DNA from: Tipula vernalis
Taxonomy: Eukaryota; Arthropoda; Insecta; Diptera; Tipulidae
NCBI GenBank assembly: GCA_958295665.1
Contig: OY282558.1
Location: 112,210,838 to 112,274,837 of the forward strand
Length of the DNA stretch: 64,000 bases
Direction: 5' to 3'
Position 1 is the first letter of the stretch. Every line of letters starts with the position of its first letter. The notes beneath the pieces are model-generated. The model was not told the DNA's origin. It did not search any database and saw nothing but the letters and a program-made list of their open reading frames with translations. The translations under genes were made by a program, and so were the position numbers. Positions 23,331 to 34,318 of this stretch are shown here, piece by piece.

Positions 23331-25265
23331 TTCTTTGGTAATTTTATGGACATGGTTCGTTAAAGAATATTTATTTTTTTTTATTTCAATCACTAATTAT
23401 CACAAATTTCTTTTTGTTCTTATTTCGCGGTAATTTTACTACTTTTGTGCGGTAATTTGTTTTTCCCCATTTTTTTTTAAAGTTATATTTTAATTTTGAT
23501 TTAGTAATGAAAATTTCTTGGTTATTTTATGGATCCCATAAGATTACCGATAAATTTTGTAACAAATTTTTTATTTGTATTAATAAATAATTGAAATAAA
23601 TAAGAAAAAATATTCTTCACCGATCAAAGTCCATAAAATTACCGACGATATATAATAAAAACGCTGAGCGTTGGACACAATTACAAAAATACCAAAACAA
23701 TTGATCAAACAAAAGAGAAAATAAGTCAAATTCTCATAATTTTTACAGATTAAAATGTTTAGTTTTTAATTTTAATGAAAAAGTTCTCAGATTGCATGTT
23801 TCGTTACTCACTTAAAAATAAAAGAGTGGGAGAAATAATCCTCTTGGTCGTGTTCTACATACCGATCTTTAATTTCGCTTTTATATCGGAAGGTATTTTT
23901 GTATTATTAAAGTGATTTTATTTAGTCCAGTTATAGAAGCGAAAGACCGAAGGTCAAAAGTGAAAACAAAAAAATCAATAAGTGCAAGTGAAATAAAAAA
24001 AGTTTTTTCAATAAAAAAAAGTAGGTAAGTCAAATTTTAGTTTTTTGTTTCAATTTTGATTATTTAAATTATTTGTGATTATTCCTCGGTAATTTTATGG
24101 ACTTTGTTCGGTAAAGAATATTTTTCTGTTTTTCACTTCAATTATTAATTATTACAAACCTTTTTTGCCATTATTTGGCGGTAATTTTTTGGGTTTTGTG
24201 AGCTAATTTGTATTTTTTTTCATTTTTGTTTTAAAGTTATTTTTTGATTTTGATTTAGTAATTGTTTCTTATGTAGTTAAAAAGTTTATTAATTTTTTTC
24301 AAAATTTATCGGAAATCTTTTGCAAATCCATAAGATTACCGATAAATTTTTAAATAAATTTTCCATTTATAATAATGATTAAAGGAAATAAATAAGAAAA
24401 ACATATTGCTTACCGAACAAAGGCCATAAAATTACCATTACATGCTCAGAATAATTTTGAAACCAAAAATAAAAAATAGGAAACAATTTTCCTCACAAAA
24501 CCCAAATAATTACCGCGAAATAATGGCAAAAAAAACTTGAAATAATTAATAATTGAAATAAATAAGAAAAAATTATTCTTAACCGAACAAAATCCATAAA
24601 ATTACCGGGGAAACATAATAAAAACGATTAGAATTATTTTGAAACCAACCTAGTGGTTTCAAAACTATTCTAAGCTTTTATGGACCTTGTTCGATAAATA
24701 ATATTTTTTTGATTTTTATTTCAATAATTAATTATGTATTACAAATTTTTTGTTGTCATTATTTGGCGGTAATTTTTTGTTTTTTTTGCGGTAATTTAAT
24801 TTTTTTTTCCATTTTTGGATTTAAAATTATTCTAAGTGTTTTTGTTATATTTAATACAGTTGATTTTTATTAGAATTTAATACATGTTTATATATCATCG
24901 GTAATTTTACGGAATTTATTCGGTAAGATTTTTTCTATTTCTCTGTATAGCAGTAATATAATTATTCCTTTTGTTTCTATTCTATTTTATACGTTAGTTG
25001 GCAGAAAAAACTCTGTTTGGTTTTTCAAATTTTTGTTCATAATTTTAATTATTATTAGTTTAAATTCACTACCCCTCAGTAATTTTACGTAATTTTTCGG
25101 GGCGATGTTTATACAAAATTATTCGACGGTAATTTTACGTTTTTTTTCGGAATTTCCTATTTTTGTTCGTTCTGACTAATTATTATTTCTCGAAAATGTT
25201 GTGATACTTACTTTGTTTGATAATTAATTAATTTTAATTTTTTTCAATATGTTATGTTAAGCAAA
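23331..25265. repeat. Diverged direct and inverted copies of the element's repeat unit
   Basis: Further GGTAATTTT-bearing segments occur in both orientations: direct near 24080-24190, 24700-24800 and 24890-25140, inverted near 23620-23645 and 24420-24610. The stretch 23666-23738 repeats the left subterminal zone (GGACACAATTACAAAAA, then CAAACAAAAGAGAAAATAAG), an internal copy of 21832-21938. This suggests internal duplication or a nested related element. Confidence 0.7.
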
Positions 25266-25716
25266 ATGCCAAAACATAAGGACATCTTATATTTAGAGAA
25301 AATTGACAATGAGTTATATATATACGGATCGGAAATAACAGGAAAATAGGACTTTTATGATATTTCGGTAGCATCAAGTAATTTTAAAATTTTCAAAACT
25401 GGTACCGTTGGAAGAAATCTTGTTTACTGGAAACTGCAAGACGTCGCACAAAAATTATTTTATATGGAGTGCCCGGAATATGGATATAAAGTATTTTACC
25501 AGTACCACATAGCAAAGACATGTAAGACATTAATTTCTTATATCGATTTTTTTGTTCCTTTGTACCAATTAGTTATAACATCCTTATGTTTTTCTATTAT
25601 ATGTTTAATTAATTATTTGCTAATTATTACTTAAGAAACTTTTCAGTTCCAGCTTCTTGTAAACCTAATAAACATGTAAGAATTTATCAATTTGCATAGA
25701 TATATTATATCAATTA

Positions 25717-25787
<71 letters not shown>

Positions 25788-26664
25788 TTGTTTAAGTATT
25801 ACGTTATTTCGGATAATTGCCGAATGATTTTACAATTTTTTATTTTTACGAAGTGATAATAATATAATTATTTTGTCAGTAGCTTTCCTTATTAGTTATT
25901 TTAGATAACTCTATTTTACGAATGTGTTTAATATTCTAATGGAATTGTTTTACTATTTAGGTAGAATAATGTATTGCATTGTAAAACTACTAAACTCAGT
26001 GGAATTAAGGAATAAGTTGCGGTGTGTACAAAATGGCTCATCAATTCCAATTTAATATGGCACAAACATTACGCCAAGGCATTCAGAAATAATAAAGGTG
26101 TGGGATCGGATTTAGTAGCATATAGCTATAAAATCTAAAAAATGATATCCGTAAGTATTTTAGCTTGTCTAAGCTATTTTCCTATTTTTATTTTGTGCAA
26201 AAATAATTTTTCAGAGCATGAGATGAGGCAATTAGGGCAGATGAAGTATACACGGAGTATATTAATTATGAATCTGAGAAAACAGCTGTTTTAAATAAAA
26301 ACACTAAATTCTATAACTTCCAATAACTTTATAGATACTGAATGCGAAGAAAACTAACCACAACAAACGAAACTCCTACCCAAAATTTCGTAACAAATAC
26401 CAAAGTCACTCATAAACAACAAAAAAAACGAGTTGCTGAACAAATTAATGAAACATTGAGCGAAATTACGATTTTCTCAGGTAAATTTGGAACACAAAAT
26501 TCAATATATTGTATTATACATATTCTTATTTATATTAATATATTTACTTATACATTTTATTATTTGTATTTTTAGAGAATGGCAATGACGAAGGAACTCC
26601 AGTTTTCCGATGCAACGCTGAAGTATATTCGAATGAATGTTATATTGTGTTTTTAAAAAAATAA
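25266..26664 (+). pseudogene. Unrecognised decayed spliced gene inside the 6.5 kb element
   Basis: An ATG at 25266 opens a frame reading MPKHKDILYLEKIDNELYIY, with an in-frame TAG at 25347-25349. It continues FKIFKTGTVGRNLVYWKLQD and FYMECPEYGYKVFYQYHIAK to a GTAAGA donor at 25522. A 29 nt exon (25647-25675) lies between TTTCAG and GTAAG and keeps the frame. Next is a possible exon 25965-26150 (WLINSNLIWHKHYAKAFRNN, two stops) before GTAAGT. A segment after 26215 reads DEAIRADEVYTEYINYESEK. A frame at 26342-26480 ends at a CAG/GTAAAT donor. A last exon (about 26575-26664) reads NGNDEGTPVFRCNAEVYSNE to a stop overlapping AATAAA. Consistent splice sites suggest a real but decayed gene. I recognise no domain. 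Confidence 0.4.
25720..25783. repeat. (TA)n microsatellite
   Basis: Uninterrupted TA run, in a predicted intron of the decayed gene inside the 6.5 kb element. Confidence 0.95.
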
Positions 26665-27179
26665 ATATTATATACATATATATAGCGGCCCTATGGCTAG
26701 ATTCTTACACTCTTCGGGCAGTATTATCTTTAAAATGCCCTTGGTACATAAATAACTAAAATCAATTATACAAAATAAATTAATAAATTAATTAATTTAA
26801 ATAAATAAGAAATTTTTACATTAGAAATTAAAAAACATATTTATATATACAGTCAAAAGTTAAAAATCAACAAAAAAATATTTTATTATAATTAATAAAA
26901 TTCTTTATTTTTAAAACATAATTTTACTTTTTTATTGCTACCAATTTAATTAGAATAAAGGAATGATATGTCCCATCGAATATGTATTCCGAAATCTGAC
27001 ACTTTGCAGTAATATTTATATACAACAAAATGACATATTATTTAAAGTAAATTATACCATCTAATGGTTTATATGTGAGTTTAGTAATATAGTCTAATCT
27101 TTTACTGTACCTAATATAAAACTAAAAATTTACTGATTTGTTAAAGTTAAAATACTCGAAATAATAATCGAATAATCTT

Positions 27180-28190
27180 GGCGTTTCACAGTAATATGGA
27201 ACCACTAAATTACTCATTCCCAGTAAAACCAGTAAAATTTATGAATCATTTACGTATACGTCCAGTAATAATGGCATTAATGTAAAACCACAAAAATAAC
27301 GATTCGACAAAAGTAAAATCGACAGGTGAAATCATAGGAAAGTATACATAAACGTCCAGTATCACAAACTGACATTTTACTGTAACCTGGGACCACAAAA
27401 TTACCGATTTGGTGAAGTAAATTAGACCAACAAAAATACTTAAAACGTATATGTATATGTTCAGTAATCAAAGCCACAAAAATTCCTATTCGGTAAAGTA
27501 AAACGGACATCTAAAAGTTCAGTAACCACACTCATATTCACAGTAATATGGAACAACAAATGTACCGATTCGGTGAAGTAATTTTGACCAGTAAAAATTC
27601 TAAATGATTTCCGTATACGTTCAATAGTAAAGACTGACTTCTTACAGTAATGGAAAATCACAAAAATAACGATTCGGTGAAGTAAAATCGACACGTAAAA
27701 ATAATATTAAAGTATATGTAAATGTTCAGTAATACAAACTGATATTTTACAGTAATCTGGGACCACAAAATTAACGATTTGTTGAAGTAAATTAGACCAA
27801 CAAAAATGCTAAAATCGTTAACGTGTATTTTTAGTAATCAAGACTGGTTTATTACAGTAATATTTAACAACAAAAATTCCTATTCGGTAAAGTAAAACCG
27901 ACATGTAAACGTTCAGTAACCCATACTTACATTTCACAGTAATAAGGAACCACAAAATTACCGAATCGTTGAAGTAATATTGACCAGTAAAAGTTCCTAG
28001 TGATTTCCGTATAAGTTCAGTAATAAAGGTTGACTTCTTACAGTAATGGAAAACCACAAAAATACCGATTAGGTAAAGTAAAATCGACACGTAAAAATAA
28101 TATTAAAGTATAAGTAAATGTTCAGTAATACAAACTGATATTTTACAGTAATCTAGGACTGTAAAATTACCGAATCGGTCAAATCGGCCT
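27180..28190. repeat. Right-end tandem array with higher-order period near 390 bp
   Basis: Roughly 95-100 bp units carry an ACAGTAATxTGGxACCACAAAA box followed by ACCGATTCGGTGAAGTAAA-type sequence. Blocks of about four units repeat. The stretch TTCAGTAATACAAACTGATA near 27725 recurs near 28122, and a relative lies near 27355. This gives a longer period of roughly 370-400 bp. The boxes contain CAGTAAT and AATTACCGA, related to the GGTAATTTT motif of the left arm. Repetitive ORFs on the minus strand (SVLLYRIGIFVV type) are translations of this array. Confidence 0.85.
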
Positions 28191-28292
28191 GCCCAAAGAG
28201 CACCAAAATACGTTCTTTTGTAGGTATTCTGTCCATAATTGCCCGACACGGTAATCGGTATTTCCTAAGTAATTTTGCGGGTCAAAAATTAC

Positions 28293-28307
28293 AAAATGTT
28301 TGTCGGG
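28293..28307 (-). repeat. Right terminal inverted repeat
   Basis: AAAATGTTTGTCGGG, exact reverse complement of the left terminus. It is followed directly by AAA and the resumed LINE RNase H frame. Inside it lies GTGTCGGGCAAT-type sequence (in reverse complement near 28235-28250), echoing the left subterminal blocks. Confidence 0.92.
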
Positions 28308-28881
28308 AAATTAAATGTAAACATTTCTATTCGTCTCCCTGATTACTGCAGCGTGTACCAAGCTGAAGTCGTAGCAACTGAGGCGGTGGTTGAAGCATAA
28401 TGTGGTATCCTCAGATGATATCGCAATCTATGTGGACAGTCAAGCGGCGATCCCGTCGTTACAATTAATGTCTTTGGCGTCACGGGTAGCGCTGAGTTGT
28501 CACTTATCTCTAAATAAGATGGGTGAGCATTTCAATATGCAGGTAATCTGTGTCCCAGGTCACTCGGGCGTCATGGGGAACTGCAGGGCAGATGAACTTG
28601 CTAAGCATGGTACGACTCTCCAGCTGCAACCGGAAAGGGCAAGTCTGGGGAGGCCTATTACAGCGCTGAGACAAGCACTTGGGAAGCAAGCGCTATCCTC
28701 AGCGGAGGAAAGGGGATCTAACACCCTCACCTGTAGAGTTGCAATACAAGTTTGGCCAAAGCATTGGATTTTAGAACGCACAAACACGGGTAAGTTTAGG
28801 ATGGACTGCCTCTCGGATCTCGAAAACATTAGAGTGCGGGACGTCTTACACTACATAAGTAGCTCGAAATGGTTCCAATAA
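28308..28881 (+). pseudogene. LINE RNase H, C-terminal piece and ORF2 tail
   Basis: Continues the domain begun at 21711. LNVNISIRLPDYCSVYQAEV carries the catalytic Glu, IAIYVDSQAAI (about 28420-28452) the second Asp, and VICVPGHSGVMGNCRADELA (about 28544-28603) the His and last Asp. With the N-terminal piece all four catalytic positions are present. A frameshift near 28385 breaks the frame after EAVVEA. The tail ends MDCLSDLENIRVRDVLHYIS and a stop at about 28879, as in insect LINEs where a CCHC-like or short tail follows RNase H. Confidence 0.88.
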
Positions 28882-28975
28882 GGGTAAAGGAGATATATTC
28901 TGTGGTATCACAATGGACCGTCACCGGTCTAAGTGTGCCTAAGCAGCCACTCCAACCTAATCCAACCTAACCTAG

Positions 28976-29854
28976 CCAAAATTAAATTCCAATATTACGA
29001 TAAGAATATAGCTGTTATTTGCTGCGTTTATACCACAGTTAAATTAGCAAGGCTAAAATAGCATTGCTAAATATCATTGCTATGAAACTGACTGTGGATA
29101 TCAGTTCTATTAAGAATATAGATGATAAAACTATATCTAAATGTTATTGTTGTTTAAAACCCATAAATAAGTTGAATTTTTAAACCATCAAATTATTTAC
29201 AATATGAATTAGCCTTACGATCCTAACCATTAAAAATTCCGTAAACAAAATAATCACTAACAATAAACAGATATGTATTTGCGGCAGACTTCTACACCAA
29301 ACTGTACATTTTTGGTTTTCACATTTATTTTATTGAACCCAATAAATTTAGCAGATATCTAAAATTTCCACATCACCGATTATTTTCGTAAAATGTACAT
29401 AATATAAAACCAAAACTAATCAATAAACACTAAATAACCAAAACTACCTCAACATAAATTGCAACTGGCAGTATATAGAAAGAGACACGCCATCACACAT
29501 TTCATCAATCGGTTTATAAAACTTTCTACCAATAATGTTGTTGTTGTCAGTTACCATTTTATATTTTATTTAGAAAAAAAAAATTAAAACCTTTACATAG
29601 TTCAGTTGCTACTATTTTAATCTTAATTTGAAAAAGCATACATAAAGGTTTTATATGAATTTAAAGTTTTTCTACAAATTCAGCACTCATTCGGTAGATA
29701 ACCAAAAATTAATAAATTTCTATATTTAAACGATATAAATGGCGGATACACTGTTGTTTGTTAAAATTATAAACAAATTAAAAAAATATTGGATTGTAAT
29801 GGAGCTTTAATTTTTCTCGAGCTTTTAATAAAAAATTAATAATTTTGAAATTAC
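28976..29854. other. Intronic DNA, no feature seen
   Basis: AT-rich sequence between the LINE 3' end and the dpr exon. No ORF, repeat pair or RNA gene was recognised. Confidence 0.5.
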
Positions 29855-29989
29855 CTTTTCTATTATACAAACTAAATTAATTGTTGATCCCATATCTACG
29901 TGCAGTTCGCCAGAACCTAGGATAAAAGCTTCTGGTATCACTACTTGGAGGTTGACAAAATGTGATATTACACCTGTCGATGTTGACAC
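29855..29989 (-). CDS. dpr-family gene, internal exon (first half of Ig domain 2)
   Basis: Minus-strand exon of exactly 45 codons between a TCTCTTTTCAG acceptor (ending 29990) and an AAAAG/GTAATT donor (29854), open in phase 0. It begins VSTSTGVISHFVNLQVVIPE, the end of Ig domain 1 and the inter-domain strand of dpr proteins. It ends LHVDMGSTINLVCIIEK, where the Cys is the first disulfide Cys of Ig domain 2. The exon at 14297-14510 supplies the Trp and second Cys, so the two make one domain. It is too short for simple ORF scanning and was found by reading splice signals. Upstream exons (signal peptide and first Ig domain) should lie above 29990. I found none to 64000. Confidence 0.93.
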
Positions 29990-32799
29990 CTGAAAAGAGA
30001 GATTTTACATCAAAAATTAACGAGATAAATCAATATACCTAAATATTAAATTACATAAACTAAAATTACTTAATTGTATAATCAAAGCTGTGAAGAAAGT
30101 TAGAACACAAACAATTATTGAACCGAAAATAATTTAATTTTTTTTTTGTTTTAGTAAAAGCGCGGGTGGGGAATGAAAACAAAAACAAAAACCCAAAAGA
30201 AAAGAATTTTTGAATTAATTTAACTTTTCGCTTTTTATATACACATACATGTGTATATATTGACGGGAAAAGAGGAAAACAACTACGAATAAAAGCCAAA
30301 TCATTAAGAAAGTACAATAACAACAAAAAAAAGTTTTCCTGAATTTTTTCATGCCTTTCATTTTCTATTTAATACACTAAACGGAAATAATAAAAGTGGA
30401 AAAATATTTTAATGGCAGTTTATTTTGTACGCGTTTTTATGCCAGATAACTGAAAAAAAAAAAAAAAAAAAAAAAAAAAGATAATAAGTTATTCTCTTTT
30501 ATGGTGATGCGGGTTGAAAGGTATAAGTATTCGTGTTGGTTATAGGACAACAATTTTTAAATTAGGACGAAAGGAAAATCAACCAAAAACGCCAACGTTT
30601 TAATACAACAAAAAGCAGTCGCTTGTAAATACTCATCTCCAAATTTTAATTAATGGATTTTAATTAACTTTTATTTTAAGGTTATGTATTCAAACAAAAT
30701 AATTTTAGCCTTCTGGTATTTTGTTCTTTGTTACTAGAACCCAATTTAAAGCAACCATATATACAAACCATGAACGTTACCATAAAACATTTACAAATCG
30801 TTTTTTCCCATCTAGGTATATGTACATAAACTAGAAGTACACTTATATGTCGGTATAAAGATTATATATGTAGTATGTGGCCAACATAATGTTGTATTGG
30901 TATGTGTACAGTAAAAATGTAGTTGATTTTAATCAAATGAAATGGAGATTATTAAAATAGAAGAAAAAAAATCCAAATAGCGTGCTAAAAAAGTAATTAA
31001 GGATTGTAGAGCTTAATAAAAGTTTCATCTTTTTACGGTTCGTTTTAAACGTATGCTACTATATATTTTCTATTTCTATTTATTTATGATAATTAAAAAA
31101 TTAATTTAATTTTTTTTTTATATAAAATTTCGTCAAGCTTTGAAATGAAAACAAAAATCTACATTAATTTGATTTAATTAGGTTGGTGTGGAAAACGGTA
31201 AATAAAATCCTTTAATTTATTTTATAGTAAATTTATGAGCAATATTACTTTTTTTTAAAGCTTAAATAGTTATGGAAACCTGCTAATTGAAAGAGTCACG
31301 CTGAGCTTTTAGTAGAGGTTATTGTTAGAAAAGTATTTTAATGATTTTTTAAGTTATTTTGTTGGAAAATTAAAACGTATTAAGATTATTACTTTATTCG
31401 TTTTAAAGCTATACCAGAGTACCCAGTACTTTGTGAAACCGAATGAGCGAGACAAAAATTGAACTTTAAATAATAAAAAAATATTAAGAAAATTCAGAAG
31501 AAAATTGTTTACATTTTTTTGAAATAATCGATTTATTTTAACCAAAATTATAAATTTCTTAAAACAACAACGATAATCTGGTCAAATTCTAATAAAAGTT
31601 TAGATAGTAGCGTACAAGAGCCTATCAGATAAAAGAACTTTCATTTTAGCCTCTTAAAATTAGCTGAAAGTAAAAATATCGATAATGCAGATAAAGTCTT
31701 TAGCTATCGCAGCCGAAACTCACAAGCCGACATATTTCAGCCAAAAATTATTTTATATAAAATGAAAAATTGTCAAAACAGTCTTCAAACTGGTATTTAC
31801 ATAAAGTGATTTTATAGTTAGATATAGGCTCGTTTTGGTTTGCCACTGCTTATCAAAGAAATTATACGTTAAGTATTATGAGAGCCATGTCTGAAAATTT
31901 GTTCCATTAGTGAGTCTTCAGTCACGTGTTTGAAGAAGGGGAAAATGTAATAATGGAAAATTGCAATTTAGTTGACATGTCAATCGGAATTTCGGGTTTT
32001 ATTATATTTAACTTCAACAATTCGTGTCTTTGCTTATTCATATAAATTTACTAGCTGCAGCAACCACAAATTAAAGTGAACTATTGTTTCGCGTCTTGAA
32101 GGGGGCTTCTTTATGATCGCAGTTTATATTAAAATAAAAAACACCCGATCTTCACAATTTTATGTTTATTTTTTCTTCACAATTTATTTCACAATTTTGT
32201 TTGTTCACTGTATTTACTAAAAGAGCTTTAATTCACAATGTCTCTTTTTACAATATTTTTATGAATAGTATAGAGCGCTCTTTTATACTAAAAAGTGTTA
32301 TACAAATTAAATTTAATTGTTATACAATAGTATCGCCATCTAGCATTTCACATAATTAATTGGTATAATCAAGTTGGTACTTCTTTTACTATAATTATTT
32401 ACAATGAAAATTAATTTTAATTGAAAAGGTTGGTACTTGATCATACCAAATAATTAAGTGTCACAATAAAGAAAATAAATATTTTATAAACAAATAGGTT
32501 GTGGTTTAATGCTTTTAAAAATCAAAGGATTGAATTTGCATAATGCCGTATCGCTGTTGTATCAAATTTCATCTAAATAATTGTGTCCCAAATGATTCTC
32601 TGTGCTTTTTTTGTATGTTTTTAGATGCTGCGGACGATCAACAACAACTATTAAACGCAGAAATAAGATTATATAACAGTGCAAAAGTGTACGTCTCGTG
32701 GAATACGTAAATGTCGTTTAAGAATAATAAAGTATCCGTTAATTATTACAAATATTTTTATTTCACAGTGCTTTATAAACAGTTTTATATCTATTAATA
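29990..32799. other. Upstream dpr intron, no gene seen
   Basis: AT-rich sequence with a 27-base A run at about 30454-30480. No further dpr exon was recognised on the minus strand. The segment before the gypsy gag start (about 32000-32799) should contain the element's 5' LTR and primer-binding site. I could not find a matching LTR downstream of 36793, so none is annotated. Confidence 0.5.
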
Positions 32800-33850
32800 A
32801 TGGCAAAAAGTAAAAAGAACCTTAAAAGCCATTACTTTTCCAACAAAGATGATGAGGATGGAGAATTCTTAAAGCGATTCGAATTAAGCTTAAGAAAAAT
32901 TAATCAGAACGTCATGGGACTACCACGAGCACAAGATAAAAATTTGTCTATTGAAGCTGAATTGCATAAAGCAATACAAGAAACGACCACGTTGAAATTA
33001 GAAAATGAAATTCTTCGAAAAAATGTGAGTTCATCTAATATTGGAGAATCATCTAGAATATTAGATTATGCTAACCCAATCGACTGTAGTTTCAATGCCT
33101 TCCCAGTTCAATTTCGCGACATAGAAGGTTTTATTCCTAAATTTTGTGGAACTGGGCCGTACAAAATAGAATCATGGATTGACGAATTCGATAACTTATG
33201 TCAAGTTTATAAGCTGAACCCATTACAACAATTAACACTAGCAAAGCAATCATTGAAAGGTACCGCAGGGAAAGCATTAGGATCAGCAAGGGAAATATTT
33301 TCATAGGAAGACGTGAAGGTACTTTTACAAACGGAATTCTCACGAAAAATTTCGAGTGCAGACGTTCACAACCAACTAAGGCAATGTAAAAGCGACAAGG
33401 TGAATCATTATTTGATTATGTATGAGAGATGCGCCAAATTGGTTCGTTTGGAGATGTAGATGAAAAATCCATAATCAGTTACATCATAGATGGTATAAAC
33501 GATACAACCATAAATAAAGTATTACGGTATGGCACAACTACAATGGCAGCATTTCGAGAAAAATTGCTTGTTTATGAAGATTTTAAATCAAAACATCCTA
33601 GTTCATATAATGCAAGTACAACTAATAATCACAATAATGCTTCAACATCCCAAAGATCCAGTAAAAACGCACACTGCCTTAATTGTGGAAAACTAGGGCA
33701 TCATTCGAAAAAATGCTACAAGAAAAATGATGGACCGCGGTGCTTTAAATGCTTTCAATATGGACACAAGGCACCTGATTGCGATAAAAAGGCTACAACA
33801 GAAGAACGACGAAATGAAACACAACATTTACGACAAAAAACCAATGAAAC
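32800..33850 (+). pseudogene. Gypsy Gag with two zinc knuckles, broken
   Basis: Gag forms the retroelement particle and binds its RNA. The frame from ATG 32800 runs 168 codons to a TAG at 33304. It includes a Lys-rich start, a likely coiled-coil segment around residues 45-80, and ESWIDEFDNLCQVYKLNPLQ followed by LAKQSLKGTAGKAL, the conserved Gag capsid motif of insect gypsy elements. Reading continues past the stop (DVKVLLQTEFSRKISS), then shifts frame at about 33420. The second frame ends with two CX2CX4HX4C knuckles, CLNCGKLGHHSKKC and CFKCFQYGHKAPDC (about 33676-33782). Confidence 0.87.
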
Positions 33851-34318
33851 GGTTTTGGCAATTGAAAGATCATGGACTATTAAATATAACCCTAAAATTA
33901 TTCAATTAAGCAATCAATCTATAGAGGCAATCATAGATACTGGAAGTGATTTAACCCTATTAAGAGATACAGATTATCGAGAATGGAATCACCTGCTTTG
34001 AAATTAAAGGAAATCGTGCTAAGAGGAATTGGAGATCGCGCAATAAAGGCAATTGGTTATTTTAGAGGTAAATTCAAGATAGATGATGAAGAATATGCAA
34101 GAGAAATGTATGTGGTACCTGCAGAGACGGTCAGCACCAAATGCGTTTTAGGGAACGATATCCTAGCCGACACGGAAATTACAGTAAAAGCTGGAGGATT
34201 TTCGGTAAGGAAATTAAATTATCACAATGAATTACCAAAATCCTGTTTTTTAGAGAAAGATAGAGAATATGAAATAGGAAAAAAGCAAACACCAAGAAAC
34301 TATAACAAAATTAATTGA
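33851..34318 (+). pseudogene. Gypsy aspartic protease, frameshifted
   Basis: Retroviral-type protease. The active-site loop reads IEAIIDTGSDLTLLRDTDY (about 33922-33978) in frame with Gag, so Gag-Pro is continuous here. After a shift near 33990 the second frame carries YVVPAETVSTKCVLGNDILA (about 34110-34170). This matches the flap-to-C-terminal part with the ILG-like CVLGNDIL. The active Asp is intact, but the frame break makes it non-functional. Confidence 0.83.

Larger units (their letters stand above)
21777..28307. mobile_element. 6.5 kb inverted-repeat DNA element, family unrecognised
   Basis: Bounded by perfect 15 bp inverted termini (21777-21791 and 28293-28307) and by AAA on both sides (21774-21776, 28308-28310). 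It is inserted in the LINE RNase H domain, and removing it with one AAA restores the host reading frame exactly. The left 3 kb and right 1 kb consist of repeats dense in CGGTAATTTT-like motifs. The left part has inverted as well as direct copies of these units. The centre (about 25266-26664) holds a decayed, apparently spliced gene. No recognised transposase motif was found. Three-base duplications occur in several DNA transposon groups (for example some CACTA-like, Harbinger-like and Academ elements), so family placement is open. It could be a non-autonomous derivative. Confidence 0.85.
17226..28975 (+). mobile_element. LOA/R1-like LINE, split by a 6.5 kb insertion
   Basis: A plus-strand non-LTR retrotransposon near full length once the insertion at 21777-28307 is set aside. 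In order it has a GC-richer 5' leader (from about 17226), ORF1 (17696-18574), apurinic endonuclease (from about 19020), reverse transcriptase with a YGDD active site, RNase H, and a short 3' UTR ending CCAACCTAATCCAACCTAAC near 28975. The RNase H domain after the RT and the Gag-like ORF1 point to the LOA/R1/I group. I lean to LOA from the WGSTDINER and GVFCDKLN motifs, an inference from memory. It is broken by many frameshifts and stops. The exact 5' end and target duplications were not resolved. Confidence 0.85.
14511..29854 (-). other. 15.3 kb dpr intron filled with nested retroelements
   Basis: Interval between the two dpr exons on the minus strand, with a GTAATTTC donor at 29854 and a TTAATTTCAG acceptor at 14511. 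Both flanking junctions are phase 0. It contains the Jockey-like LINE (minus), the LOA-like LINE (plus) and the 6.5 kb inverted-repeat element. The parts at 14511-15901 and 28976-29854 show no recognisable feature. Confidence 0.85.

Noticed and set aside
27277..28090. Three similar minus-strand ORFs with SVLLYRIGIFVV repeats
   Set aside because: They reflect the tandem repeats at the right end of the 6.5 kb element. The unit lengths do not keep frame, and no start or context supports a protein.
21777..28307. CRISPR-like regular repeats
   Set aside because: Repeat units of about 183 bp with no short repeat-spacer structure, in an insect genome; a transposon arm explains them.
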